Origin: Dasypus novemcinctus
Taxonomy: Eukaryota; Chordata; Mammalia; Cingulata; Dasypodidae
Reading direction: 5' to 3'
NCBI RefSeq assembly: GCF_030445035.2
Contig: NC_080695.1
Location: 51,229,954-51,293,953 of the forward strand
DNA: 64,000 nt
Shown: in pieces, positions 25,530 through 37,067 of the stretch
Layout: every line of letters begins with the position of its first letter
Position numbering within the stretch: position 1 is the stretch's first letter
Position numbers and translations under genes: made by a program
Notes under the pieces: model-generated
What the model was told of the DNA's origin: nothing
The model's input: only the letters and a program-made list of their open reading frames with translations
The model's database searches: none

Positions 25530-25940
25530 TAGTTTCCTAGGCTGCTTAAGCAAGTACCATAAAATGGGTTGGTTTAAGCGATGGTCATTTATTAGCTTTT
25601 GGTTTTTAGGTTACAAGACAGTCCAAATCAGGGCATCCTCAAGGCGGTGCTTTCTTCCTGAAGGCTGTGGTGTTCTGTGCTGGCTGCCCACTTCCTTGGC
25701 TCCTGTGTCACTTGGCAAGGCACATGGCGGTATCTCCTGGTCTCTCCCTTCTCATCTGGGTTCCTCTAATGTGGTCCTTGCTTCCTTTGACTTTCTCTCT
25801 CTCTGAACTTCATTCTCTTATAAAGAACTCTAGTAACAGGATAAGACCCATCCTGATTGAGGTGGGCCACACCTTAACTGATGTATCCTCACCAAGAGGT
25901 CCTACTTACAATGAGTTCAGAACTGGAATGGATTAAATTT
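25530..25940. mobile_element. Interspersed repeat of the 'agtttcctaggctgct' type, first copy
   Basis: It begins 'tagtttcctaggctgcttaagcaagtaccataaaatgggttgg', like a very common mammalian repeat, and ends near 'gagttcagaactggaatgg'. A related copy follows at once (25980-26430), and an interrupted third lies at 12400-13700. The 96-codon plus-strand open frame is inside the repeat and is not a gene. The family name is not assigned because I am not sure of it. Confidence 0.6.
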
Positions 25941-25979
25941 AAGAACACGTTTTTCTGGAGTACATACAGCCTCTTACCA

Positions 25980-26430
25980 CCACAGGTGCCTTAAACAATG
26001 GGAATTTATTGGCTCATGGCTTTGAAGCCAGGAGAAGCCCCAAATCGAGGCATGAGCAAGAGGAGGCTTTTGCCTTAACAACTGTGGTATTCTGGGACTG
26101 CCTCTAGGTGACCTTGGTCATTGGCTTTTTCTTGGACCTTAGATTTTCCACACATGGCAGCATCTTCCTCTTTCTCTTCCAGGTTTTATTGACTTCACCT
26201 TCTTTTTGCTCCCCATGGCTGCTGCTTCTCTGTCCAATTTCCTTTGCATATAAGGACTTCTGCCATATTGGATTGAGGCCCAGCCTGATTCAGCTGGCCA
26301 CACCTTAACAAGAAAAGACCTCATCAAAAGGTCCCACGTACAATGGGCTTACACCCACAGGACCAGGGTTAAGACCCGAACTCACCTTTTGTGGGGGACA
26401 TGATTCAATCCACAATTACCTAAAACATGA
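25980..26430. mobile_element. Related interspersed repeat, second copy
   Basis: Shared wording with the first copy includes 'ggctttgaagccaggagaag' versus its 'ggtttttaggttacaag' region, the block 'gattcagctggccacacctt', and a tail 'gacatgattcaatccacaat'. It has the same orientation as the preceding copy. Two copies back to back may reflect two insertions or a diverged tandem arrangement. Confidence 0.55.
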
Positions 26431-26439
26431 TATAGGAAA

Positions 26440-26570
26440 TATTACCTCCATTTTCAGAAGAAAACGGTTTGATATGGGATATATTAAGTAACTTTCTCTA
26501 AGTCACATAGAAAATAAGTGGTAGAGCTAATATGATATCCTAGCTCCTAATTCTAATATATATCACGTAT
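26440..26570 (+). mobile_element. MIR SINE remnant
   Basis: Phrases 'tacctccattttcagaagaa', 'ttaagtaactttctctaagtcacat' and 'agtggtagagctaatatg' align with the MIR core. Confidence 0.6.
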
Positions 26571-27679
26571 GTGGAAAATGTTAACTAAATAGTTGGATAA
26601 ATATGTCTGCTTCCCAAGGGAATAGTCAGGGTTGGAGACATAGATTTGAAAATCATGAGTGCATATATGAGAATTAAATCCATGAGATAGGATCAGACCA
26701 GTAAGGAAGAAAAGTATAGAAGAATTTGTTGTACAATGTTAACTTCTTAGTATGTAAAAAAACATTGAGTTCTGCTATCTGGATCTTCCAATGGGATATT
26801 CATCTCCATTTTATTGTGTATTTCATCTCTTTCATATATTACCATCTATTGTTCCTTAAATTAAAAATCTATGCAGGAAAGAAGTGACTATGTAAGATAA
26901 GGAAAAATGAAAAAAAAAGAAAAAAGAACACTGAATGCATAGGATTTTAGCCTCAAGCATAAATGAAAGATTAAAATACACTCATTATGCTATCCCATCA
27001 GCAAGAGTCAGGCAGTCATTTGAGCTCAGGGTTGTTGTGTACTAGTAGTGAAAGTCATTCAATTGTGTATGCTTGTCATTAGAAATTAAATTTTTAATCT
27101 CTGTTTCTAAACACAGCACTAAATATTAATAATTTTACTTTTATTAGTTATGAGTTATACCACTATGTCCTTATAATACCTATTACAAACTTTCATCCTA
27201 CTTTGCAAGTTCTCTGTACATCTCTAGCTCCCTGTCCCAGCAGATAACTTTCCCTATAAATTCAGTTTAAAACTTAGGTAAAATTTTCCAATTCCTGATC
27301 CTCTAGTCTATTTCCTACTGCCTTTTCCACCTAAATTAAATCTTTTAATTTTATTAATATTCCCTAGTTTATGCTCAATAACATTGATTCATCTATTAAT
27401 CCATTGTCAATTTGTTTTTTCCAGTAGTTCATGCTTCTCTGTTTTCCCTCAGTATATACTGGAATTTCTTACAACTGGTAAATGGGAGAGGATATAACAA
27501 AAGAAAAACCTCCCTCAATCCAACAACTCCTTTTTACCAGTCTTTCTTATTGTATTTCTCACTTCAACAGTCAAGCTTCTTGAAAAAGTAGTTTATAAAT
27601 TTTTTTCAGTTTACTTATTTTCTTACCTTCACACATCAAACATCAACTTATTCCCTCTTAAAATGTGCATGGCATGTCC
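26571..27679. other. AT-rich sequence, no gene seen
   Basis: No coding, RNA or classifiable repeat signal is visible. Confidence 0.45.
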
Positions 27680-28100
27680 CCCAGCTGCAGGTATAATCTA
27701 TATTTTCTTTCTCTTGAATCTGGGCTGGCTTTAGGACTTGATTAACCAATTGAATGCTAAGGGTATGTTGGCATTTTCAAGGGTAGTATATAAGGAACCT
27801 TGCAGTTTCCAGCGAGGCTTGTGGGAACACTTGTGTGTGGAGCTAGCTACCATGTCTGAAGTCAGACAACCCTGAGACTTTTAGGCTGTGACAAGCCAAA
27901 CCACTTGGAGAGGCCATGAAGGATAAGAGGCTATGCCCAGAGAAAGAGGGTGGTCAGAAGGGCCAGGCATGTGAGTGAGGTGGCCAGCTAGAAGATCCAC
28001 CAGATCCAGCTACCCCTACATGAACAAAAAACAAAGTGCACAGCAGAGTCCTCCTCAAATCCTGACCTCAAACTCTTGAGCAAGTTTCTTAAGTGTTCCA
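27680..28100 (+). mobile_element. MLT1-like LTR remnant (MaLR)
   Basis: The segment follows the MLT1 LTR plan: 'ctgggctggctttaggactt', 'agtatataaggaaccttgca', 'cttggagaggccatgaagg', then 'gccaggcatgtgagtgagg' and 'agatccaccagatccagct'. It is a solo, strongly diverged LTR from an ancient retrovirus-like element, without internal sequence. Confidence 0.65.
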
Positions 28101-29609
28101 GGTGACTTAACATTTAAATGTAAATCAGACTGACTTCTCTTCAAACTGCACTTAAATGTAACAAACAAACCAAAAGAAGGTTGTTTGTCCTAACTTAATG
28201 TGAGTAGCTAGTTAAGGTCTTTGGAAAATTTTCTGAATCTAGGAAGCACATTTCCAGTTGTAAAAAAGGAGACAATTATAAATAAGATCTAGTCAGGGAA
28301 TGTGAACAATTCAAGGTAAAAACATGAACAAATATAAGGCTCTTAATAGTTGCCCAAAAGCTTCAATGGACACAAACCAAGAGGAAAACTAAAGGGGTGG
28401 CCAAAATTGAGGTGAACACTCTGGAACCCAGCTATCTTCAAACAATGTGGGAGTTTGTGAAAGGCATTAATGACAATAAGAGACTTGTAAGTAAGGCAAG
28501 AGTTTTACAGATAGTTGCTTTTTAGGAAGGCAAAGAGCCAAATTCCAGGAATGAAATGATTGAAGTTTACAGGTGGAGCTAATTAAGAACACCTGGTTGG
28601 AACAGAAACTAAGAAGCTAGAGAGGGAAGGTAGTTCCTGACACCTGCATTTAGTTCTGTGGACATTTTAGAATTTTATAAACCACTATCAAGGATGTGAG
28701 GCATACACTGAGGCTGTGTTTTAGCGGACTGTCCCACTTACATTAGTATATCATTAAAATAAGTAATTTTCATAGTAAATCTACTTCTTTGTTACATGCT
28801 ATTTCCAAAATGTTTAGACTATGTTTTAAAGCAAAGTACAAGTGACAATTTTGCTAAAACCCTTTCTCTGTGTTTTAAAGATTTTTTGAGATTTCTACTC
28901 ATAAAAAAGCACCTGGAGTTGTAAATTGTTAACATGTTATAAAATGTACTTGTTTCACTGCAGTTCCTTTTGCTAATTGTCCACCAAGGGCTGATGGAAG
29001 CCTTTGGAAACTTTTCTGCAATTCAGCAGTTAAGCAAGATTTCCCACAGGCTCGGCCAATAAGGGGTCCCCTGCCTTCAACACCAAAATCCATATTGACA
29101 ACTTGCCATCGGCCTCAGGGCTAAACCTAAATAGCAGAGCTTCATTTCCCAAAATAAATTCATGCAATCTAAACTTGGCTTAAAATGACTGAACTCTTAA
29201 AGAACACATTTTTAGAAATTCTTATTACAAAGTGAGTGGCTTTGATTATGTACTCTTGTCAGGTTTTCTTGTACTTAGGAACTATCCAAGTAAAGCTTCT
29301 GTTGAGATACTGACAACCCAACTCTCCCTTACCATGACACACAAGACTCTTCAAATTCTGATCACTACCTCCTTGTCCAGACACATCCCGCGCTTCCCTA
29401 CACACGTCAAAACTGAAGGACCTATATGCCTTGAGAGTATATAAATAAGCATATGTGTGCATGTCTACCTGATTACACACCAGTGTGTCCATTTGAAATG
29501 CTCTCTCCTCACTAATACATCTGTGAGCCTCCCATAATGTAATAATTAGACCAAAAGCTGTAAAGAAACAAATATTTAGGGAACACATTCCACGTGAGGA
29601 TGTTATGTA

Positions 29610-29800
29610 CTTCTAATAGTTTGCCCCACTTCAATCCTTCAGAACCACCTTGAAGTAGTATTTTTTCCATCACGTCTGAGGAAGTGGGGGCTTAGGGCAA
29701 TTAAGGAACTACTCAGGGTTAGACATACACTAAGTAACAGAACTGGAACGTGAATCCAACCTATCTGACTTTTTGCCATAGCTTCCCAATATTCTTTATC
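29610..29800 (+). mobile_element. MIR SINE remnant
   Basis: MIR phrases are seen in order: 'ccttcagaaccaccttgaag', 'cacgtctgaggaagtggggg', 'gcaattaaggaactactcag', 'agtaacagaactggaac'. Confidence 0.55.
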
Positions 29801-30399
29801 TTTTTCTACAGTCTTCATTTAACGCTAATAGCAACGAAATAGGTTTAAACAGAATGGAAGTCCAATCTTGATATAACTGCACCATTCTCATTTTCACACT
29901 TTAGATTCTTATGTAAGACAAAGATAAAATTTCAGTTTGCCTTGAATTCTTGCAAGAGTTGAGTCATTTTCATATGTGAAGAGTACTTTCCTAAAATAAG
30001 AAACAAGTGCCCATTCCTTTTGTGACTCTTTTCTGGTGTCCCAGACTTGCTAATTAGCTCTACCAAGTCTTGTGGGCATTTTCTTCTCACAGGGCCACAA
30101 TGACTCATACACAAAATTCTCTGATTAAAATGGTGATGCACAGAAGGACAGACATTAATGAAATATAATTTTTTTTTTCAAAATAACTGAATACTGTAAT
30201 TCTATCTGCATTAATGTTCTAGTGCTATTATCTTTAGAAGGAATCACCTGTCATGGCACATATATTAAACTTGGCTCTTTTACTGTAAGCCACATTCACC
30301 TGTAACATTGCTCATGCAGTAAACATTGAATAGAGGCATCAAAAGTTATACATATCCACTAAATCATACATATTTTGTTGGCAAGGACAAAAATAATAG

Positions 30400-30640
30400 G
30401 GGCTGCTATTTATCAGATATTTTCAATATGCCAGTATTGACGGTGTATGTGTGCCTTCTAACTTTATTCTTACAATATACCTAAATTTTATTTTAGCAAG
30501 TAAGGAAAAGGGAAAAATAAATAAAACAGGAGTTAAGTAATTAGCCAAAGGCTATAGGATTCTAAGTTACGTGGCTGAATTCAAACCTAGTTTCTTCTGA
30601 CTCTAAACATATGGTAAATATATTGCTGCCTTTCTGAAAA
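30400..30640 (+). mobile_element. MIR SINE remnant
   Basis: The 'gctatttatcagatattttc' start, 'caagtaaggaaaagggaaaa', 'gttaagtaattagccaaagg' and 'gtggctgaattcaaacctag' follow the MIR consensus order. Confidence 0.6.
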
Positions 30641-30734
30641 TTGCATAAGCCTCTTTCTTCTTAGGCGATTGGTCAAAGTGCAGATTTCCTCTAGGTAGTT
30701 ATCATGGAAGGTAACTCGACTATGTCTGTTAGAA

Positions 30735-31830
30735 CAGTAATTTCCAAAGCTTGGTCTGCTGACCCCTAGGCATCCCAGAAATCCTTAAAGGGAGCCTGAA
30801 ATGTCAGTGAAATTTTCTTAATAATACTAGGACATTTTTGGCCTTTTTCACTGCGCTGACATTTGCAATGATGGTATACAAGCAATTGCAGTGAAACTGT
30901 TGGCGTCTTAGCATGAATCAAGGCACTAGAATCAAGTTATTATTTCATATCCCTCACTTCTGTGTACTTGCAATAAAAATAAACAAATACAAGCAAAACC
31001 AGTTTTGCCTAAGAATGTTCTTGGTAAAGCAGGAAAAATGTATAAATTTCATTAGTTATCAATCCATGAGCACACATTTTTAAACATCCATTGTGACAAA
31101 ATGGAAGTATGTGTAAAGCACTTCTGCTGCATACCAGAGTACAAGGTTATGTCCAGGAAAAGCACGTGCAGCACGATTGCTATGAGTTGTGGGATGATCT
31201 AGTAGCTTTATTCATAGAACAACATTTTTATATAAAAGAATAACTGAGAGACCATGGACTCTCAGAACAAGTTATCTGGAAGCTATGTTCTTAAAAGAAA
31301 TCAGGTGAACCTGTCATTTTAAGGGAAACAACTGACAATATTTGTGGCTAATTGATGAGATTCAGGCTTTTGAGAAAATTATAATTTTGGAAAATTTGTT
31401 TTAGCCATCATGAGTTTAATAGTTTCCTGAGAGAGGCCATTTGTTTTAAAGTAAGAGCACAAAAAATTAATTGATGAGGTTTCAGATTTCATGTTTTAAC
31501 TAACCATTAGAAACCGTTATTTAAGGAAAGTTGAATGTTGGTGTAGTATCAAAGAAAAATGATCATGATCTGGAAAGTTTGTCAAAATATTCCTTTCTTT
31601 TCCAAATACATATCTGATTGAAACTTGATTTTCTTCATGTACTTCAATCAAGGCAGCATAGTAAAACAGATTGAAAGAAGCAGCAGATATGAGAATCCAG
31701 GTATTTTCTATTGAATCAGACATTAAAGACCTTTGTAAGGATATAAAAAATCATTGTCACTCTTAGCACTAATTTTTTGGAAAATATAATATTTTGAGAT
31801 ATTAAACATACATGTATTTTGACAGACTGT
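30735..31830 (+). pseudogene. hAT-family transposon relic with decayed transposase
   Basis: The left end CAGTAATTTCCAAAGCTTGG at 30735 resembles the terminal repeat CAGTGGTTCTCAAA of mammalian hAT elements. Downstream, conceptual translation in shifting frames shows transposase-like text. Near 31590-31740 it resembles the C-terminal hAT dimerisation region (a 'FPFPNTYL' stretch, then 'NRLKEAADMRIQ'). Stops and frameshifts break it everywhere, and the N-terminal half (zinc finger and DDE core) is largely missing. It is a dead cut-and-paste element, not a host gene. The exact family (Charlie or Zaphod-like) is not fixed. Confidence 0.65.
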
Positions 31831-31844
31831 GTATTTTACCATTT

Positions 31845-32051
31845 TTAATTAATATTTTCAGATAAGTTGTAGATGTACAGAAATGTACTACATAAAATAT
31901 ATAAAACAAAAGGTTCCAATATACCAACCACCCTATTATTAACACCTTCTGTTAGAGAGGTACATTTGTTATAATTACCGGATGAACGTTTTTAGAGATG
32001 TATTATTAACTCTAGTCCATTGTTTACAATAGGGTTCATTGTGTTATTGAA
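31845..32051 (-). mobile_element. Antisense LINE-1 3' UTR adjoining the first 5S island
   Basis: On plus this reads as the reverse complement of an L1 3' UTR ('agttgtagatgtacagaaat', 'ttccaatataccaaccacc', 'tattaactctagtccattg', 'caatagggttcattgtgtt'). It ends abruptly at about 32051, where GC-rich 5S spacer begins. Similar antisense 3' UTR text occurs at 13148 and 51515. Confidence 0.7.
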
Positions 32052-32496
32052 GTTGGGTAGGGCCTGTCCCCTGCGCTCAGGGGACCACGGGAAGTCTGTG
32101 GCCTGGGGCCCATCTGCGTGGCTCAAGGTAAGGCAGGGAAAGGCGAGAAGGGGCAGGCCCGGTGTGCACGGTTCCAGGGCACGGGCCAGAGGCAGGGCCC
32201 GCCCGACGCCGACAGGTCTAGCGGGCCTGGGTTCTTGGGCCCAGGCGCAGTGGGCGCGGGCCCCCGCGGGCCCCAGCCAGGTGTGGGTTGGTGCGGGACT
32301 GCGAGCTCCAAGGAAGGGCTGGGTGGCCGCAGCCTGCGTGGCTGCCTGCGTGGCTGCGCCGCCAGGGAAGGGCGCGCGCGGTTTGGGGTTGGTGCCGGGG
32401 GCCGGGGGCCTGCATACCTGGCCCTGAGGGCTGCGGGGAGCCGGGCTCGGGGCGGGCAAAAGGAGCGCGAGCGAGAGGGAGGGGACGGAGCGTGGC

Positions 32497-32500
32497 AAAA
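32497..32500 (-). terminator. Pol III terminator, T4 on the minus strand
   Basis: AAAA on plus is TTTT at the 3' end of the minus-strand 5S copy, in the context GGCTTTTGCC. Four Ts are the minimal RNA polymerase III stop signal. Confidence 0.6.
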
Positions 32501-32617
32501 GCCAGAGCACCCGGTATTCCCAGGCGGTCTCCCATGCAAGCACTAAGCAGGCACGACCCTGCTTAGCTTCCAAGATCAGACGAGATGGGGCGCGTTCAGG
32601 ATGCTATGGCCGTCGAC
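32498..32617 (-). rRNA. RNA5SP: 5S rRNA-like sequence, likely pseudogene (copy 1)
   Basis: The minus strand matches mammalian 5S rRNA over its whole length (120 nt against 121). Box A (about nt 50-64) is intact. By eye about 11 positions differ, including T4G, C14G, C17T, G31C, C46T, G65T, G71C, A77G, G82C and an indel near the 3' end. G71C and G82C fall in the intermediate element and box C of the internal promoter. The 3' indel plus T4G break helix I without compensation. RNA would not fold as normal 5S, so I regard it as a pseudogene although it could still be transcribed weakly. Confidence 0.85.
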
Positions 32618-32637
32618 GCTGGCTGCGGCCGGCGGCA

Positions 32638-32649
32638 GCCTCAACAGCC
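32638..32649 (-). promoter_or_regulatory. D-box-like element upstream of 5S copy 1
   Basis: The minus strand reads GGCTGTTGAGGC at -21 to -32 from the 5S start. The mammalian 5S D box, as I recall it, is GGCTCTTGGGGC at the same position. Two mismatches are present here against one in the second copy. Confidence 0.6.
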
Positions 32650-34379
32650 CGCTGCGCGCGGCCACGCTGCCAGCCGCCAGCCTCCCGCTCCCGCCCGGCC
32701 CCCGGAGGCTGAGGGCGGCCGCCTCCGGGACCGGCCTTTCAGCCCGCCGCCACCGCCCGCCGCTCTGGCCTCGAGCGCCCCCTGCCCCGCACGCCACTGG
32801 CTCCCGAGACCCCCGCCGCTCGCCTGCCCACACATCACCGCCCCCTGCTCCGCCCTCGGGCCCACAGCGCGGCCCCCGCGCCACCGACGGCTCAGTCGGT
32901 GGACGGCGCCCTGCGGACCCCCGACCGCCACGCGCACCCCTGGTGCCAGGCCGGCCGGCCCCCGACTCTCCCGCAGCGACCGCCTCAGGCGCGAGCGCCG
33001 GCGCCCCCTGCCGGCCGGCCCTGCCTCACCACCCCGCGCCCGGGCCAAGCACCTGCCACCACGCCCAGCCGGCGCCCGTGAGCCGGTACCGCCCCGGCCC
33101 AGGAGGCGGGGCCAGCCCCAGTCCCGGCCTGCCGCCCACGCGCCCGCACGCCTCCGGCCGACCCGTCCCCACACACACACACGCCCCCACCCCGCACTCC
33201 TTACCCCCGAAGCTCGGGCCCTGGGTCCTCGGCCGTCGCAGCGGGTCCTCGCATCCAGACCTCGCGCTCCCGGCCGCGCGCAGGGCTCGGCCCTCGGCCG
33301 CCGGGGCCACTCCCAGGAGCCACGCCCACGCGGAGGGCGGGGGTCGCCCCGCACGCCGCCCGGCCTTCACGCCACACAGCCGCGCCCTGCGCGGGAGCGG
33401 CCGCTCTCCCTTGGAGCGGCGGCCGCGAGCCGGCGTCGGATGCGGACGGCCGCGCTGGCTGCAAACGCCGACCGCGGGGCCAGGTGGAGAGCGGCAGGTG
33501 GCCGGATCGGGGCCAGGCTGTCCGCAGGCCTGCGCAGCTGGGGCCAGAGCAGAGGCCCTTGCACCTGGCACCGGGGGCTGCCCAGCCGCAGCGGGAGGCC
33601 CCGAGGCGCACGCAGCGGAAGCGCCCCCGGGCCGCGGCGGTGGGCGTGGCCTCGGTGCCCGCGCACCTGCGCCTGGGCCCTGCCGGGCTGCCGTGGGCAC
33701 GGGTCTCTCCTCGCAGAGGCCCTGGGCCGCAGAGCTGGAGCCCCGGCCCCCTGCCCTGCCACCCCGAGCCCCTCCAGGCGTCCCGGCCTCAGCCGGCCTA
33801 GGCCTCGCTGTCGCCAGCGCCTGCTGACGGCAGAGCTCGCCCAGCTCCTGCAGATGCGCCTGGCGGGAGGCGAGGGCGACAAGGCCGCCCGCTCGGCCAG
33901 ACCTTCCAGAAGGCGCCTGGGCGCTTGCCGCCGGCGGGAGGGACCCTTGCAACCCGCGCCGCGCGCCCCGTGGGGGAGATCCCCTCGGGAGGCCGCTTCC
34001 TTCAGGTCTCCCGCTAGCGAGACCCGGCCTCCGCACACCTGCCCGCCGCCAGTGACACCCTGCACCGCTGGGCCTCGGTCTCCCAGCCGCGAGCCCAACT
34101 GGACGCGGAGCCGGGCTGCCAGGACCAGCGCCTCTGCTCGCCGTGCCCTCGTGTGCCCTCGTGCCCCGAGCACAGATCCTGTCCGACGGGCCCTGCCGTC
34201 CCCCCCGGGGGAAGGAGGCCCCGGGCTGCAGCTGTGGCCAGAGAGGCAGGGGCCAGAGGCCTCGCGGGCAGCGCACCGTCGGGTGTCCACCGGGCAGGGC
34301 AGGGAGCTCTGGTCCGAGCGGGCCCGCGTGGCGCGTGCTGGTGCTTGGGCTGGACCCGGCGGGGAAGGCACGGGCCCGA

Positions 34380-34405
34380 GACCCGGGCTCAGCCAGGGGA
34401 GACCC
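34380..34405. repeat. Single 21-bp spacer repeat at the right break of island 1
   Basis: The unit GACCCGGGCTCAGCCAGG at 34380-34397 is followed by a damaged start of the next unit (gaccc at 34401-34405), where the island stops. The same repeat is present three times at 54707-54769. Confidence 0.7.
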
Positions 34406-34475
34406 CCATTTCCATTAGTATGTACACTTTAAACGTTTTATGTAATTCTGTAATAAAATTCATTAACATCCACCT
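34406..34475 (+). mobile_element. Sense LINE-1 3'-terminal scrap adjoining island 1
   Basis: The text 'agtatgtacactttaaacg', 'atgtaattctgtaataaaattcatt' follows the terminal phrase of L1 3' UTRs ('tgtacactttaaatggg ... tctcaataaaa'). It is short, so the assignment is moderate. Orientation is opposite to the L1 on the left side. Confidence 0.5.
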
Positions 34476-37067
34476 CCTTCCTAGTGACACAATTCAAATG
34501 CCAAAGAACTGAAGCAAGATTAAGTTTCAACAGGTAGGTCCCTTATAGGATTATGAGCTCAGAATTCTGGCTAGCTACATGGACTGAAAAGTTAACTAAA
34601 AACAGGGATGGATGCAAACCATCTTTTCTTTGTTTTCCCCATTCTTTGATTTGCCAAACTGCCTCAGTTCAGTGAATATTCTGTGATGCAATACAAGTCT
34701 TAATATTGATTTCTGTATATGTATGACACATAGAGTCAAATAATGTTCTATTATATTTGAAGCACATTCATTAGCTTCAAGCAGCTTGCAGCCAGCCTCA
34801 TGGTGGAAATGCTTGATGAGTTGCTATAGAAACACAAATCAAAATAAGGTATAAAAGAAAGTTTCTTAGAAGAGATGACATAATTTGAGTTTTGTAGAAG
34901 ATAAGTTAAGGATATAAAGGAAAGTTCATTCCCATCAGAGGCCTAACAGGATAGGAGTATATACCTTGACTGGAGTTTTTCAGAGGAAAAATGTGGCGAC
35001 AGGCATGGGAGGTAGTTTAAGGGGAATTACATATTATGCTAATGTGGTTGAATATTACTTTGAATAGTATGGGGAGATTGAAGAAATTTAAGCCAGAATG
35101 AATATATCACCTATGGAGGTTAAAATAATTCCTTTAGGAGAAATATGGAATATATATTGCAGGTGAGAAAAATGTCAGGATAGCAGGAGAAAAACCATTT
35201 AGTAATAGTCAGGGGGAAAGGGTTGGATTTTATAGGAGGCAAGAGATAGACTCAAGCTATTCCTTGTCAGTCTCATAGGAATTTCTTCATGAAATGCTCT
35301 CCATTCCCTGACATTTCTCTCCCAGGATGTCTCTTCACTCTATTTGATATCTAGGGTTAAATGATGTGGGCTGCCTCACAGGACAATCAGAATTTGTGTG
35401 TACTGTCATTACTCTGCATAGTCCTTATAGAAAGGTTTTGCTGTTACATTCATTCACATTCTATGTACTGACTTCTAGGCAAGGCTCAATGTATTAAGAA
35501 TTATGGTATAAAAACCAAAGTTATAGTCATGATAGGGCATGATGCTTGCCCTTGTGGTTCTCAAAATAAAAGAGAGAGAAGGCATGTGGAAAACGTGTGT
35601 TAAGAGTATGGACTACATTTAAGGACAAAATTCACAACAGTAGGTGATCTCTTCCCCAGGGAGTGAATAGGAATCCACCTGAGATGTTCGGTTTGAACAA
35701 AGTTAAAAAGTGAACATGATAACCACGGAAGAGAAAGACTTCTTCTATAAACAGAGGTAGAGTAATATACAGGGGAAAGAAGTATAGCACAATGGATTGT
35801 TTGGGCACTGGGTTTGTGTTAGGAGTACCGAGTTTTAATGTACATTTCTCCTCTGGAATGTCACTTCATGTTATAGAAGAATTGATGCTTCAATCTCAGC
35901 CTTGTTCATTAGCATATAATGTGTCATCAAATGCCTATACATCTGTCCTTACATCCAACAAAACATCATTTCAGTGTCCGGAATGAGAAGAAAGTACTAT
36001 CGATAGTCGCACGTCTACCTACCTGACGGCTCTGCTCCGGCAGCAAGTGAAACACTGGCCTGCTGAAAATATCAATCTGCACATTTATGCACTTCCAGAA
36101 CAAACCTACCTCAGTTTGGGAGATCACAGCCCTTCAAGGTTATCCAGAAGACCCTGTGTTTCTCTAACCCCAGCTTCAGAGGGTGAGGGGCAGGATTGGA
36201 GGGCAGGAAAAAAGGTGATTATTGTCATTCCCTTGCCTAAGGACATCTAAGTACAAAGGATGAAGAAATCGGGCTTGCTCTATGTTGTTTATATAGCATT
36301 TAAAAGCTGTTCATAAAAAATCCATTGAGGAACCAATTAGTTTCCAGCTCATTTCATGTTTAAATACTTTGCCAACAATTTACCCCATATTTCATTTAAG
36401 CTGAAGTTGAATATCAAAAAGAAAATCACTTCGGGCATGGGTTTGATGCTAATTAACATCATTATGTTTCTTTCCTCGTTCTTTTAGCTAAAGGGTTCAG
36501 AGGTGCTAGGTGCATACAAAGTCAGTCAGACACCGTAATACCATTTGTTTTTTGAACAACAATTTACTCTAGCTTTAAAAAGAACATATTGTGAATGGGC
36601 TTTGCCAGTACTGCTTTCGGATGTGATTAGGTTTACATGGGTTATGGCAAGATGGATAATGGAAGAGTATATTTGGATTAAAAAACAACTCGAATGTATC
36701 ATCATTTCTCCACATCCATGTTTCTAACTAAATATTCCCTTTACCATAATAACGAATTGACAATGCATTTCAATTTAAAAGCAGCTTTGGAGTTGATACA
36801 GTTATAGTGGTGAAAACATAGATAACAGCAGGCTAAAAGCTTTGTGGAAATTGAAATGCTGGCAACCCCATTTAAATAATTTTGGTTCTACCCTGATTTG
36901 TCTTCCTTATATTAGAATAAGACTTATTCACCTTAACTGTTGCCGATTTGGAAAGCTTAGCTGTTCTCTCTTGTGTTTTTTTTCCTTCCTTTTTTTTTTT
37001 TATTAAACAGTTATTATGTGCCAGACACTGGATGAAATGCTTGCTTTCATTTTTATTTTATTTTTAG
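34476..37067. other. AT-rich sequence, no gene seen
   Basis: No coding or RNA gene. A weak MIR 5'-like phrase is present at about 35775-35890 ('tagcacaatggattgtttgggcactggg'). A CpG-bearing patch at 36000-36035 is unexplained. A T-rich tract with a MIR scrap precedes the SINE at about 36980-37060. Confidence 0.4.

Larger units (their letters stand above)
28101..30734. other. Intergenic sequence with MIR relics
   Basis: No gene is supported. Two MIRs are listed separately. The minus-strand 109-codon frame at 29259-29588 has no recognisable domain. Confidence 0.4.
32052..34405 (-). repeat. Orphan 5S rDNA repeat unit, partial (about 0.89 unit)
   Basis: An abrupt switch from AT-rich DNA to very GC- and CpG-rich DNA occurs at both ends. 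The segment aligns end to end with 55022-57381, with an offset difference of only about 7 bases between the landmarks at 32052/55022 and 33997/56974. It contains a 5S-like sequence at 32498-32617 on the minus strand. Read in the 5S direction, it has about 1.8 kb of upstream and 0.45 kb of downstream spacer. Long open frames across it (615, 416, 408 codons) occur on both strands because stop codons are rare in such GC-rich DNA. I infer a captured piece of the 5S tandem array. Confidence 0.85.

Noticed and set aside
30735-31830. Domesticated host transposase gene
   Set aside because: Many stops and frameshifts and loss of the N-terminal half show no maintained reading frame.
32498-32617. Functional 5S gene
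   Set aside because: About 11 changes, hits in the internal promoter and loss of helix I pairing argue against function.
32585-34432. 615-codon open frame and several overlapping long frames on both strands
   Set aside because: They lie in GC-rich 5S spacer where stop codons are rare. All six frames are long, the peptides are Arg/Pro/Ala-rich without domains, and the paired island carries frameshifts relative to them.
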